The notes: generated by a model not told the origin, from the sequence alone. 64,000 bases of DNA from Lacimicrobium alkaliphilum (GCF_001466725.1 NZ_CP013650.1:1550001-1614000), one strand, 5' to 3'; positions 35,004-44,337 are shown, counted from the first letter of the stretch. Program-made: numbers and translations.

Positions 35004-35831
35004 CTATAAAACATCATGGGGTGGATCGATAAGCACTGTCATTACCTGTCCTTGCCGTCTGATTGAGAGCTGCAGAGGCCCGGGAGTCTGAAACAAAGCA
35101 CTTGCCTGTCCAATCCCTTCGGTACTGGTCATGCTGACTCCGTTTATCTCAGTGATGATATCTTCTGACATCAGACCCAGTTGCAGGAAAATACTGGAGT
35201 CGCCTCTGGGAGTCGCCAACAGCCCGTTTAGTATCCCCTGCTCGTAAACCGGCTTGACCGCAATATATTGGCCAAGGTCAGGGGGGACAGCTTTTGACTT
35301 TTCATCAAAAGCTGAATTCTCCCTGCTGGAGCTTGAGAGGCCGGGCTGATGAATACTCATTTGCAGATAAAGTGTATGTGAACTCTCCTGGTATTGTATG
35401 ACAGCGCTTTTTGCTCCTATCTGTGTTAACAGAACCTGATGATGATACACACTGTCACCAATGGAATAGCTATTCTGATTACCCTGATATTCGATAATGG
35501 CGTTACTGCCGAGGTTGTCACTGCTTAATACAACACCGACCAACAACAAACGATGGGTATCTAAGGGAAAGCGGGACTGCGTGGAATCAGAAGTAGTGAG
35601 CTGCGCCTGGTGGGTGAGATCTGGCTCAGCAGAGTAGCTGGTGGACAATACGGGGTCAGTCATATCAGACTCAATCGACTGAGCATTTTCTGAATCAGAA
35701 AGCGTACTCAGCCAGTTGGTGTTCAGGATGCCGGTGACCAGCGTAATTACCAGAATCAGTACCAGTACAATCAACAGACCGAATACAGGCGCTGATTTGC
35801 GCGCCCGGGGTTTATTAGCGCTATCCAACAT
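35004..35831 (-). CDS. Orphan GspC-like protein (type II secretion HR and PDZ domains)
   Basis: A 275-residue bitopic inner-membrane protein: short cytoplasmic N-terminus, one helix (about 17-39), then a linker. An HR-like domain follows (about 93-160: LLLVGVVLSSDNLGSNAIIEYQGNQNSYSIGDSVY...). A PDZ domain (about 200-270: LLATPRGDSSIFLQLGLMSEDIITEINGVSM) ends the protein. This is the GspC/PulC plan, in which HR touches the secretin GspD and PDZ helps select substrates. No other gsp gene is near, so it is either a second GspC that serves the general secretion machine or an adaptor for the neighbouring secreted propeller proteins. Confidence 0.75.
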   Translation of the reverse strand: MLDSANKPRARKSAPVFGLLIVLVLILVITLVTGILNTNWLSTLSDSENAQSIESDMTDPVLSTSYSAEPDLTHQAQLTTSDSTQSRFPLDTHRLLLVGVVLSSDNLGSNAIIEYQGNQNSYSIGDSVYHHQVLLTQIGAKSAVIQYQESSHTLYLQMSIHQPGLSSSSRENSAFDEKSKAVPPDLGQYIAVKPVYEQGILNGLLATPRGDSSIFLQLGLMSEDIITEINGVSMTSTEGIGQASALFQTPGPLQLSIRRQGQVMTVLIDPPHDVL

Positions 35832-35929
35832 CAGGCTCTCCCTGTATCTCCGGGATATAGGTTTTTAGGAGCTTAAAAGATAGTCGAGATTCTCTTTAAA
35901 ACATAATGTGAACTAGTGTTCAGATTTCA

Positions 35930-37207
35930 TCAAATCCCCAGCATATCCCGCAGGTTATAGTAGCTGGCGCCCAGTGCCGTAAAGGGGATTTGCAGGGCGC
36001 GTCCGCCCAGCATCGGCAGATGGGGCAGCTTACTGAACACATCGAAGCGCTCCGCCTGGCCTTTGATGGCCTCACTCACCACTTTGCCGGCCAGGTGGGT
36101 GCTGGTTACACCATGGCCGCTGTAGCCCTGCATATAGTAAATATTTTTGCCCAGGCGGCCAAATTCCGGCAGCCGCGAGACGGTGAGCAGGAAATTTCCG
36201 GTCCAGGCAAAGTCGACTTTTACCCCTTTTAGCTGAGGGAAGGTTTTTTCCATCTTCGGGCGGATCAGACGCTCAATATCTTCAGGATCCCGGCCACTGT
36301 AGACCACACCACCACCGTATAACAGGCGATGATCGGCGGTAGTGCGATAGTAATCGAGCAGATAATTGCAGTCTTCCACACAGTAATTGGCGGGCAGCAG
36401 CTCGCGGCAAGTGTCTTCGCCGAGTACTTCGGTGGTGATAATCTGGGTGCCACAGGGCATGGAGCGTTTCATCAGCTCCGGCAGTACATGGCTCAGATAG
36501 GCATTGGCTCCCACCACCAGGAAATCGGCGCTGACCGAACCTGTGGCCGTATGTACTTTGACCCGTTCACCTTTTTCTACTTTGGTAATCGGGCTTTGCT
36601 CAAACAGCTCTCCGCCAAGTGCTTTTATGGCTCTGGCTTCTCCCAATGCCAGTTTAAGGGGCTGGATATGCCCGCTTTTACCGTCGGTGAGGCCGCCGGT
36701 ATAGCGATCAGATTTCACAATTTTACTCAGGGAGCTTTTGTCCAGCAGTTCCATACTGTCATTGCCGTATTGCTGCCAGAGTTTCTGATGTTCTTCCAGG
36801 CCTTTGAGCTGTTTGTGATTCAGCGCCACAAAGGCGCCGCCATCAACATGGTCACAGTCAATCTTATGCTCCCGGATCAGGCTGCGGATAATATCGCCGC
36901 CTTCGAACATCATCGCGCCCATGGCTTTGCCCATGTCCTGGCCATACTTTTTGGCAATAGTATCCACATCACGGCTGTAACTGTTAACTATCTGCCCACC
37001 GTTGCGGCCGGTGGCGCCAAAGCCAATACGATTGGCCTCCAGTAAAACCACTTTGTAGCCGGCTTTGGCCAGATGCAGCGCAGAAGAAAGCCCGGTAAAT
37101 CCACCGCCCATGATACAGACATCAGCCTGAATATCTTCACTCAGTGTCGGGTAGGGGTTATCTGTATCTGCGTTAAACGCATAGTAACTGTTGATATAGT
37201 CGCTCAT
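35930..37207 (-). CDS. puuB: Gamma-glutamylputrescine oxidoreductase
   Basis: A 425-residue FAD enzyme of the DAO family that oxidises gamma-glutamylputrescine to the gamma-glutamyl aminobutyraldehyde. The N-terminal dinucleotide site is CIMGGGFTGLSSALHLAKAG, followed by LLEANRIGFGATGRNGGQ, the hallmark of PuuB-like oxidases. The C-terminal MQGYSGHGVTSTHLAGK completes the FAD site. ATG 37207 is preceded by CAGGAGT. It lies at the downstream edge of the polyamine locus, with a porin gene between it and puuC. A paralogue is found at 49.6-50.9 kb. Confidence 0.92.
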   Translation of the reverse strand: MSDYINSYYAFNADTDNPYPTLSEDIQADVCIMGGGFTGLSSALHLAKAGYKVVLLEANRIGFGATGRNGGQIVNSYSRDVDTIAKKYGQDMGKAMGAMMFEGGDIIRSLIREHKIDCDHVDGGAFVALNHKQLKGLEEHQKLWQQYGNDSMELLDKSSLSKIVKSDRYTGGLTDGKSGHIQPLKLALGEARAIKALGGELFEQSPITKVEKGERVKVHTATGSVSADFLVVGANAYLSHVLPELMKRSMPCGTQIITTEVLGEDTCRELLPANYCVEDCNYLLDYYRTTADHRLLYGGGVVYSGRDPEDIERLIRPKMEKTFPQLKGVKVDFAWTGNFLLTVSRLPEFGRLGKNIYYMQGYSGHGVTSTHLAGKVVSEAIKGQAERFDVFSKLPHLPMLGGRALQIPFTALGASYYNLRDMLGI

Positions 37208-37272
37208 GGAAACTCCTGAATAACACAGCCCGGCGAGTAGCCGGGCTTCTTCTGAGGCTGATCTCAGTTCAA

Positions 37273-37956
37273 TTAAAAATTGTAGCTGACAGAGGCAGTG
37301 AATTTGGATGAGTCGTCTTCATCCAGATTGTTGTACCAGGCACTTAAATCAAAGGAAAAGTCATTGTAATCCTTAGTCAGGCTGATACGGCCCCAGTTGT
37401 AGCCATAGCTTTCACTGTCTTCATCCCAGCCCTGACGCCCGTACTCAAACGCCAGTCCCATATCATCACCCAGGTCATACTCGGCCACAGCGGAGACATG
37501 CAGTGCACTCATGTCATCACCAAAACCTTTGGCGGCGATGCTGTCATTGGTATAGTCCAGATTCAGACTTAAGGTGAGGCTGTCACTGACAGGGCGGATC
37601 AAAGCACCGTGCAGTTCGAAGTAGTTATAATCGGCATCATCCAGCAGCGCATAATAAATCACCATCAGATCGTATTCGAAGCCGTTTTCCATTTCACCGT
37701 AGTAACCGGCAAACAGATCCACTTCCACATCACTGGTTTCACCATCGTCAGTTTGCGAGGCCCAGGTGCCGGCATACCAGCCGGTGTCGCCTTCCCAGTC
37801 GATGCCACCCTGCAGGGCCGGGCTTTTATCATTCAGGGTTACACCACGGAACATATAGTCCGAGGCCAGGGTAACGTAGCCACTGACATCTGCCTGCGCG
37901 CCAAGGGTCATGGCACTGAGCAGCGAAGCGGTTAGCAGTTTATTTCTTAGTTTCAT
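37273..37956 (-). CDS. TorF-family putative porin
   Basis: A 227-residue outer-membrane protein: signal peptide (about 1-22, LGAQAD), then an acidic, aromatic-rich beta-barrel beginning SGYVTLASDYMFRGVTLND, the diagnostic opening of this family (TIGR02001), and ending in Phe (ASVSYNF). Alternating strand patterns indicate about 12 strands. Lying between puuB and puuC, it may let cationic polyamines through the outer membrane; the strongly acidic composition fits this, but it is inference. Confidence 0.85.
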   Translation of the reverse strand: MKLRNKLLTASLLSAMTLGAQADVSGYVTLASDYMFRGVTLNDKSPALQGGIDWEGDTGWYAGTWASQTDDGETSDVEVDLFAGYYGEMENGFEYDLMVIYYALLDDADYNYFELHGALIRPVSDSLTLSLNLDYTNDSIAAKGFGDDMSALHVSAVAEYDLGDDMGLAFEYGRQGWDEDSESYGYNWGRISLTKDYNDFSFDLSAWYNNLDEDDSSKFTASVSYNF

Positions 37957-38017
37957 GGTCTATGTCCTTCTCCGGGTTATTGTTGTTATCCGGTTTAATT
38001 ACCGGTTCACTTGGGTC

Positions 38018-38095
38018 AGGCGCCGGGTATAACACGAGGTGCCCGCTGTCACCGGGCAAGCCGGTGTCCGGCTGCCGGTAAATACCGGCGGCCAA
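38018..38095. repeat. Cluster of GC-rich hairpins after puuC
   Basis: Several dyads in a 167-bp gap, including GCCGGTA-AA-TACCGGC (38074-38089) and TGCCCG/CGGGCA (38040-38057). They follow the puuC stop on the minus strand and resemble REP-type sequences. No T tract, so terminator function is uncertain. Confidence 0.5.
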
Positions 38096-38123
38096 ATTTG
38101 GTGTTAAGGGTAAAAAGAGCGGC

Positions 38124-39620
38124 TTAGTCCAGCTCTATCCAGGTGGTTTTCAGCTCGGTGTATTTCTCCAGAGCATGCAGAGATTTGTCCCTGCCGTTGC
38201 CCGATTGTTTAAAACCGCCAAAGGGCACGGTCATATCGCCGTCATTGTAGTTATTGATCCACACCGACCCCGCTCTGAGCTGCTTCGACAGCTTATGGGC
38301 GCGGGACAGACTGGCGGTCCATAATGCGGCGCCAAGTCCGTAATCACTGTCATTGGCAATAGCGATGGCATCCTGTTCGTCATCGAAGGGGATCACCGAC
38401 ATCACCGGGCCGAAGATCTCTTCTCTGGCGATGGGCATCTGATTAGTAACAGCGGTGAAAATAGTGGGCTCCACAAAGGCCCCTTTGTCAACGTCCAGTG
38501 CTGCCTTACCGCCAAGGGCCAGAGTGGCACCGCCTTGCTTGCCTTTGTCGATATACTGCAGCACGCTGCCCTGGTGCTGTTTATCTACCAGCGCACCCAT
38601 ATTAGTGTCGGGGTCGAGGGGATCGCCGGGCTTGAAGTTCTGACTGGCCTGGCGCACTTTTTCCACAAACTCATCGTGGATGCTGCGCTCAACCAGCAAA
38701 CGGGTGGCGGCAACGCAGACTTCGCCCTGATTGTAAAAACAGCCGCTGGCAGCACTGCGGGCGGCCTTGTCCAGATCGGCACAATCGGCAAACACGATGT
38801 TGGGGTTTTTACCCCCGGCTTCCAGCCACACCCGTTTCATATTTGACTCACCGGCGTAGATCATTAACTGGCGGGCGATACGGGTAGAGCCGGTAAAGGC
38901 CAGACAATCCACTTGCATATGCAAAGCCAGCGCCTTGCCCACGGTATGGCCATAGCCGGGCACAACATTAAATACGCCATCGGGAATGCCCGCGTCACTG
39001 GCCAGCTGCGCCAGTTTTATGGCGGTGAGAGAAGATTTCTCCGATGGCTTAAGCACCACAGAGTTACCCGCCGCCAGAGCCGGGCCGATTTTCCAGCAGG
39101 CGATCCACAACGGAAAGTTCCAGGGTGTAATCGCCGCTACAACACCGATAGGTTCACGGGTAATGGTGGCCAGCACATTGGCTTCTGTTGGGGCGACTTC
39201 GTCATAAATCTTGTCAATAGCCTCGGCGTGCCAGCTGATCACTTCCGCTGCACCGGGAATATCGACGTTATAGCTTTCGCTGATGGGTTTACCCATATCC
39301 AGGGTTTCCAGAGCGGCCAATTCTGTACGGTGCTCCAGCATCAGTGCGGCAAGTTTGAGTAGTACCTGTTTACGCTGTTTAGGCGCCATATTACGCCATG
39401 TTCCGGCCTCAAAACTATGGCTGGCAGCCTGTACGGCCTTTTCGGCGTCCGCCTCTTCACATTCGGCGATCTGAGCGATTTGCTCGCTGTTGGCCGGATT
39501 GATACAGGCAAAGGTTTTTTCGCTTTGAGCGGCAGTGTACCCGCCGTTGATAAAGGCCCGCCCCTCAATCTTTAAGCTTTTCACGTACTCTTGCCATTGG
39601 TTCAGGTTATCAGGTGCCAT
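38124..39620 (-). CDS. puuC: Gamma-glutamyl-gamma-aminobutyraldehyde dehydrogenase
   Basis: A 498-residue NAD(P)-dependent aldehyde dehydrogenase. The Rossmann-fold region includes AITPWNFPLWIACWKIGPALAAGNSVVLKPSE. The catalytic Glu lies in LEAGGKNP and the catalytic Cys in FYNQGEVCVAATRLLVE, the latter very like PuuC. It would convert the gamma-glutamyl aminobutyraldehyde to gamma-glutamyl-GABA, and may also oxidise 4-aminobutanal from the SpuC branch. It is 27 bp downstream of puuR and probably part of the potF-to-puuC transcript. Confidence 0.9.
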   Translation of the reverse strand: MAPDNLNQWQEYVKSLKIEGRAFINGGYTAAQSEKTFACINPANSEQIAQIAECEEADAEKAVQAASHSFEAGTWRNMAPKQRKQVLLKLAALMLEHRTELAALETLDMGKPISESYNVDIPGAAEVISWHAEAIDKIYDEVAPTEANVLATITREPIGVVAAITPWNFPLWIACWKIGPALAAGNSVVLKPSEKSSLTAIKLAQLASDAGIPDGVFNVVPGYGHTVGKALALHMQVDCLAFTGSTRIARQLMIYAGESNMKRVWLEAGGKNPNIVFADCADLDKAARSAASGCFYNQGEVCVAATRLLVERSIHDEFVEKVRQASQNFKPGDPLDPDTNMGALVDKQHQGSVLQYIDKGKQGGATLALGGKAALDVDKGAFVEPTIFTAVTNQMPIAREEIFGPVMSVIPFDDEQDAIAIANDSDYGLGAALWTASLSRAHKLSKQLRAGSVWINNYNDGDMTVPFGGFKQSGNGRDKSLHALEKYTELKTTWIELD

Positions 39621-39647
39621 TGCCCCTCCTGTTATAAAGTTGTGTGT

Positions 39648-40190
39648 TCAGAAACTGGCCGGTGCCACGGCACTCACCAGTCGACAAACTTTCGCCCCAC
39701 GATTCACGAACTGGTGGGGAAGCTGGGTATTCAGGTAATAACTGTCACCGGCGCTAAGGTGGTATTCCTGGTCGTTCTGTAAAATCGTAATTTCTCCCTC
39801 CAGCACGGTACCGGCTTCGTGACCTTCATGGGTCATCCATTCATCACCGGTGCCACTGTGAGGCGGATAGGTTTCGATTAAAAAGGTCAGTTGCCGGTCC
39901 TGTTTGTCTGCGCCCACCAGCAGATATTGCAGGCCTCCGCTGCCGATATCCTGCAGTTCATCGGCGTGATACACCACCTTTTCGCCCTGATCGAAATCAT
40001 GGGTGAAAAAGTGGCTCAGTGGCATCTCCAGCCCGGTCAGGATCTTGTGCAGATTACTGATGGACGGGCTGACTGCATCGCGCTCAATCATCGACAGGGT
40101 GCTGTTGGGCAGATTGACCGCTTTAGCCAGCTCCCGCTGTGACATGCCTCTCACCTGACGGAGTTTTTTGATTCGCTGTCCGACTTTCAT
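39648..40190 (-). CDS. puuR: PuuR-type XRE/cupin transcriptional regulator
   Basis: A 180-residue repressor: an XRE helix-turn-helix (about 5-60, IKKLRQVRGMSQRELAKAVNLPNSTLSMIERDAVSPSIS) and a C-terminal cupin domain (HSGTGDEWMTHEGHEAGTVLEGEITIL) that would bind the polyamine effector. The size and SPSISxLxKIL motif match E. coli PuuR. ATG 40190 overlaps the potI stop (ATGA), so the regulator is coupled to transporter translation; the longer start at 40250 would lie inside potI. A candidate operator is at 46482-46513. Confidence 0.9.
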   Translation of the reverse strand: MKVGQRIKKLRQVRGMSQRELAKAVNLPNSTLSMIERDAVSPSISNLHKILTGLEMPLSHFFTHDFDQGEKVVYHADELQDIGSGGLQYLLVGADKQDRQLTFLIETYPPHSGTGDEWMTHEGHEAGTVLEGEITILQNDQEYHLSAGDSYYLNTQLPHQFVNRGAKVCRLVSAVAPASF

Positions 40191-41017
40191 GCGCCTGAAA
40201 TCCTCTGCATATCGCGCACACGAGCCTTTTCCACCCGCCTGGCATACCACCAGGAGGCAAACACCAGGCTGGTGACCAGGGTGATAATAATAGTGGCCAG
40301 GGCATTAATCTCAGGACTCACGCCTAAGCGAACCGAAGAGAACACCACCATCGGCAGGGTGGTTGAGCCGGGTCCGGAAACAAAACTGGCAATCACCAGA
40401 TCGTCCAGGCTTAAGGTAAAGGCCAGCAGCCAGCCTGAGATCAGCGCCGGGGCAATGATCGGCAGGGTGATCTGGAAGAACACCTTAATCGGCGAGGCGC
40501 CCAGATCTCTGGCGGCTTCTTCAATGGACATATCCATTTCGCTTAAGCGGGAGCCCACCACGACCGCCACATAGGCGGTACAAAAGGTGGTATGGGCGAT
40601 CCAGATGGTGGTCATACCGCGCCCATCAGGCCAGCCTACCAGCTGCGCCATAGCCACAAACAACAACAGCAACGACAAGCCGGTAATGACTTCCGGCATC
40701 ACCAGCGGGGCGGTGATCATGCCCCTTAACAGGGTGCTGCCTTTAAAGCCGCGAAAGCGGGTCAGCACATAGGCCGCCAGGGTGCCCAGGACGACCGCAC
40801 CGCTGGCGGAGAAAAAGGCGATTTGCAGGCTGTTACCCACCGCATCCAGCAGTTTGTCATTGCGCAGCAGTTCACCGTACCACTTGGTGGAAAAGCCCGC
40901 CCACACCGTTACCAGTCTGGACTCGTTAAAAGAGTAGATAATCAGGATCAGCATGGGGGCGTATAAAAACACCAGACCCAGCCAGAGCATCATTTTGCTG
41001 AACGAAAACTTGTTCAT
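40187..41017 (-). CDS. potI: Putrescine/spermidine ABC transporter permease
   Basis: A 276-residue inner-membrane permease with six helices and the cytoplasmic EAA loop (EEAARDLGASPIKVFFQITLPIIAPALISG) that docks to the ATPase. It corresponds to PotI/PotC. Overlaps potH at its start and puuR at its end by 4 bp each (ATGA), so all are translationally coupled. Confidence 0.92.
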   Translation of the reverse strand: MNKFSFSKMMLWLGLVFLYAPMLILIIYSFNESRLVTVWAGFSTKWYGELLRNDKLLDAVGNSLQIAFFSASGAVVLGTLAAYVLTRFRGFKGSTLLRGMITAPLVMPEVITGLSLLLLFVAMAQLVGWPDGRGMTTIWIAHTTFCTAYVAVVVGSRLSEMDMSIEEAARDLGASPIKVFFQITLPIIAPALISGWLLAFTLSLDDLVIASFVSGPGSTTLPMVVFSSVRLGVSPEINALATIIITLVTSLVFASWWYARRVEKARVRDMQRISGA

Positions 41018-41946
41018 GACTGCTCCTCCATCTGTTTATTCTGATAGCGGTCAAACCACATAATCGGCAAAATCAACAGCGCCAGCATGATAATGGCCAC
41101 AGCTGAGGCCACCGGCCAGTCTCTGTTGTTGAAGAACTCTTCCCACAGAATCTTGCCAATCATCAGGGTTTCCGGGCCGCCGAGCAGTTCAGGGATAACA
41201 AACTCGCCCACCGCCGGGATAAACACCAGCATACAACCGGCGATGATGCCGGCCTTGGTCAGCGGAATAATTACCTTAAACAAGGTGGTGATGGGGGAGG
41301 CACCCAGATCTGAAGAAGCCTCTACCAGTGAGTGATCAAGCTTCATCATATTGGCGTACAGGGGCAGAATCATAAAGGGCAGATAGGCATACACAATACC
41401 CACATACACGGCAAAGTCCGTGTGCAACATAACGATAGGCTGGTCAATAATGCCCATCCCCATCAGGGCGTTATTGATATAGCCGTTCGGCTTGAGAATG
41501 CCAATCCAGGCATAGATACGGATCAGAAAGGATGTCCATGAAGGCAGAATAACCAGTAACAGCAAGACATTACGACTCGACGCCGGCGCCCTGCTTATGG
41601 CCAGTGCCATGGGGTAGCCGAGTAGCAGGCAGATAAGGGTGGAAACCAGTGCGATGCGAATTGAACTGAGATAAGCGCTTAAGTACAGATCGTCATTAAA
41701 CAGCCAGACAAAGTTGCCCAGATTAAGATTGATGCTGAGCTGATCATTGGCAAAGGTCACCAGATCCGTATAAGGCGGAATAGCAATCTGGGCTTCGGCA
41801 AAACTGATTTTCAACACGATCACAAAAGGCACTAAGAAGAACAGCAGCAACCATAAATAGGGTATGGCGATGACGCTGTTTCTGGGCTTTAACCAGGCCG
41901 ACTGTCTGAGCTTGTACCATCGCAGAGTCAGGGCTTTCATATTCAT
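41014..41946 (-). CDS. potH: Putrescine/spermidine ABC transporter permease
   Basis: A 310-residue inner-membrane permease; the EAA loop is EASSDLGASPITTLFKVIIPLTKAGIIAGCML. The longer N-terminus with an extra hydrophilic segment before the first helix is typical of PotH/PotB. Overlaps potG by 4 bp upstream and potI by 4 bp downstream. Confidence 0.92.
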   Translation of the reverse strand: MNMKALTLRWYKLRQSAWLKPRNSVIAIPYLWLLLFFLVPFVIVLKISFAEAQIAIPPYTDLVTFANDQLSINLNLGNFVWLFNDDLYLSAYLSSIRIALVSTLICLLLGYPMALAISRAPASSRNVLLLLVILPSWTSFLIRIYAWIGILKPNGYINNALMGMGIIDQPIVMLHTDFAVYVGIVYAYLPFMILPLYANMMKLDHSLVEASSDLGASPITTLFKVIIPLTKAGIIAGCMLVFIPAVGEFVIPELLGGPETLMIGKILWEEFFNNRDWPVASAVAIIMLALLILPIMWFDRYQNKQMEEQS

Positions 41947-43061
41947 TCCTCCAGCACAACACAGGCGTCGGGCGTCCAGTGCAGGTAAATTTCCTGCTCC
42001 AGCTCAAAGGGCCTTTCCCGTCTGTTGTCATTGGTCTGGGTTACCTGCACAAACTGATTGTCAGGCAGCAGAATATGATAAATGCTGTGTTGGCCCAGAT
42101 AGGCCAGATCGTCGATGATGCCTTTGCCCCAGTTATATTTTTCATCAGGCTTTTCGGCGCTCATACGCATTTTTTCCGGTCTGATGGCGACACTCACCTG
42201 GCGGTTACCACCGGGACCACTGATACCGTGATCGATATAAATCGGTGCATCAAGATTGGGTATATCAATAACCACAAAAGCAGGCTCTTCATCGGCAATG
42301 GTGCCGTCAAACAGGTTTACCGTGCCGATAAAGTCGGCTACAAAGCGGCAGTTGGGGTATTCATAGATATCATGAGGGGAGCCAATCTGCAGAATCTCGC
42401 CGGCCTGCATTACAGCAATACGATCGGCCATGGTCATGGCTTCTTCCTGATCGTGGGTGACCATCACACAGGTTACGCCCACCTGCTTGATAATATCCAC
42501 CAGTTCCAGTTGCATTTCGCCGCGCAGCTTTTTATCCAGTGCGCCCATGGGTTCGTCGAGTAATAGTAACCTTGGTTTTTTCGCCAGACTGCGGGCCAGG
42601 GCCACCCGTTGACGCTGACCGCCGGAGAGCTGATCCGGCTTGCGTTTGCGGTAGTCCTGCATATGCACCAGTTTGAGCATTTCATCGACTCTGGCCTCAA
42701 TATCGGCCTTTTTCATCTTGTCCTGTTTCAGTCCATAGGCAATATTGGCTTCCACCGTCATATGGGGAAACAGGGCATAAGACTGGAACATCATATTAAA
42801 AGGGCGTTTATAGGGCGGGACCTTGGCGATATCCTCACCGGCAAATAAAATACTGCCTTCTGTGGGTAACTCAAAGCCGGAGAGCATACGCAGTAGAGTG
42901 GATTTACCGCACCCGGAACCGCCGAGCAGGGCGAAAATCTCACCCTCGTAAATCTCCAGATCCACATGCCTCACCGCCTGATGACCGTCAAAGCTCTTGC
43001 TCAGATTCTTCAGTTCCATCAGTACCTTACTGGTAGTGCTGGACTCATGTTTTAACGTCAT
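41943..43061 (-). CDS. potG: Putrescine/spermidine ABC transporter ATP-binding protein
   Basis: A 372-residue ATPase: Walker A GGSGCGKST, Q-loop MFQSYALFPHM, signature LSGGQRQRVALARSLA, Walker B RLLLLDEPMGALD, H-loop VTHDQEEA. The C-terminal TOBE domain (about 290-370) is typical of polyamine importers. ATG 43061, 109 bp after potF, with a hairpin in between. Confidence 0.95.
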   Translation of the reverse strand: MTLKHESSTTSKVLMELKNLSKSFDGHQAVRHVDLEIYEGEIFALLGGSGCGKSTLLRMLSGFELPTEGSILFAGEDIAKVPPYKRPFNMMFQSYALFPHMTVEANIAYGLKQDKMKKADIEARVDEMLKLVHMQDYRKRKPDQLSGGQRQRVALARSLAKKPRLLLLDEPMGALDKKLRGEMQLELVDIIKQVGVTCVMVTHDQEEAMTMADRIAVMQAGEILQIGSPHDIYEYPNCRFVADFIGTVNLFDGTIADEEPAFVVIDIPNLDAPIYIDHGISGPGGNRQVSVAIRPEKMRMSAEKPDEKYNWGKGIIDDLAYLGQHSIYHILLPDNQFVQVTQTNDNRRERPFELEQEIYLHWTPDACVVLEE

Positions 43062-43128
43062 TTACTCAACCCTTTGAACAGCGGAGTGCCGGAGGCACTC
43101 CTGTTTCGTTATCTTCAACCTGGTTAGG

Positions 43129-43159
43129 GCGGTTGCTTGAATGTATTTCAGGCAACCGC
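43129..43159 (-). promoter_or_regulatory. Hairpin between potF and potG
   Basis: GCGGTTGC / GCAACCGC arms with an additional inner TGAA/TTCA pairing. It sits between the binding-protein gene and the rest of the operon, a usual place for a structure that lowers downstream expression or stabilises the abundant potF message. Confidence 0.5.
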
Positions 43160-43170
43160 TGGGTTCAGGT

Positions 43171-44265
43171 TTATCTGCCGGATTTCACATCTGTCCAGAC
43201 GCGGTTTACCACACGGGAGACCCGCGCAGGCATCACTTCAAAGGTGTAGAGCTTTTCCATCACGTCCTGAGGGGGGTAAATAGCTGGGTTAGAGGTGATT
43301 TCAGGATCAACCAGTTCAGTGGCATTTTTATTTGCATTTGGGTACCAGACGTAGTCGCTGACACCGGCAATGACCTCAGGATCCATCAGATGATTAATAA
43401 ACTGATAGGCGGCGTCTTCGCTTTTGGCATCCGCAGGAATGGCGAGCATATCAAACCACATCGCTGCGCCTTCTTTAGGGATCACGTAGCCCACAGAAAC
43501 GCCGTTATCGGCCTCATCGGCGCGATCGGCGGCCTGGAATACATCACCACTCCAGCCTACGGCAACACAAATATCGCCATTGGCCAGATCGTTGATGTAC
43601 TGAGACGAGTGGAAATAGCGGATATGGGGGCGAATGGATTTGAGTAATTCACCGGCCTGTTCAATTTCGGCCGGATTTTTCGAGTTGGGGTCCATTCCCA
43701 GGTAATGTAACGCTGCCGGCACAATTTCTGAGGCCGCATCCAGGGTCACCACGCCGCAGTCAGCCAGTTTGCTGACCACTTCTGGGTCAAAAATCATATC
43801 CCAGCTGTTGACTTCATAGTCTTCACCCAGCGCTTTTTTGATTTTTTCTTCGTTGTAGCCAATGCCGGTTGTGCCCCACAAATAAGGAACGGCATACTGA
43901 TTACCCGGATCAACCACTTCCAGTTTGTTCATCAGCAACGGATCCAGGTGTTTCCAGTTTGGTAACTTTTCGCGATCGAGTTTGGTAAACACGCCGGCAC
44001 GGATCTGGCGGCCAAGGAAAGATGCCGACGGCACCACCACATCAAAGCCTGTCTGGCCGGTGAGCAGTTTGGCTTCCAGTACTTCGTTGGAGTCAAAGAC
44101 ATCATAGACTACCTTATGACCGGACTTCTGCTCGAAGTTGGCGATGGTATCTTCAGCGATATAGTCGCTCCAGTTATACACATTGATGGTATCAGCCTGC
44201 ACATTGACAGACATCACCGCTGCCATCGAGGCGGCTAACAGCCCCAGTTTCTTACTAGTTTTCAT
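43171..44265 (-). CDS. potF: Periplasmic putrescine/polyamine-binding protein
   Basis: A 364-residue binding protein: signal peptide (about 1-24, VNVQAD), then INVYNWSDYIAEDTIANFEQKSGHKVVYDVFDSNEVLEAKLLTG, the hallmark of PotF/SpuD. Aromatic and acidic pocket residues are visible (WSDY; CVAVGWSGDV; a C-terminal acidic pair). It captures putrescine or related polyamines and delivers them to PotGHI. First gene of the transporter operon; 72 bp separate it from spuC upstream. Confidence 0.93.
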   Translation of the reverse strand: MKTSKKLGLLAASMAAVMSVNVQADTINVYNWSDYIAEDTIANFEQKSGHKVVYDVFDSNEVLEAKLLTGQTGFDVVVPSASFLGRQIRAGVFTKLDREKLPNWKHLDPLLMNKLEVVDPGNQYAVPYLWGTTGIGYNEEKIKKALGEDYEVNSWDMIFDPEVVSKLADCGVVTLDAASEIVPAALHYLGMDPNSKNPAEIEQAGELLKSIRPHIRYFHSSQYINDLANGDICVAVGWSGDVFQAADRADEADNGVSVGYVIPKEGAAMWFDMLAIPADAKSEDAAYQFINHLMDPEVIAGVSDYVWYPNANKNATELVDPEITSNPAIYPPQDVMEKLYTFEVMPARVSRVVNRVWTDVKSGR

Positions 44266-44337
44266 TCCCGTTTCCTCTTGTTGCTTAGTTTTGCTTATTG
44301 TTGTTGTTAATGATCGAAACAGTTTGCTCTGATACTG

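Noticed and set aside
36329..37045. 238-codon open frame antisense to puuB
   Set aside because: It mirrors the codon bias of puuB, has no ribosome site or recognisable domain. Similar long antisense frames at 18727-19350, 24739-25368, 44722-45342 and 46749-47471 were rejected for the same reason.
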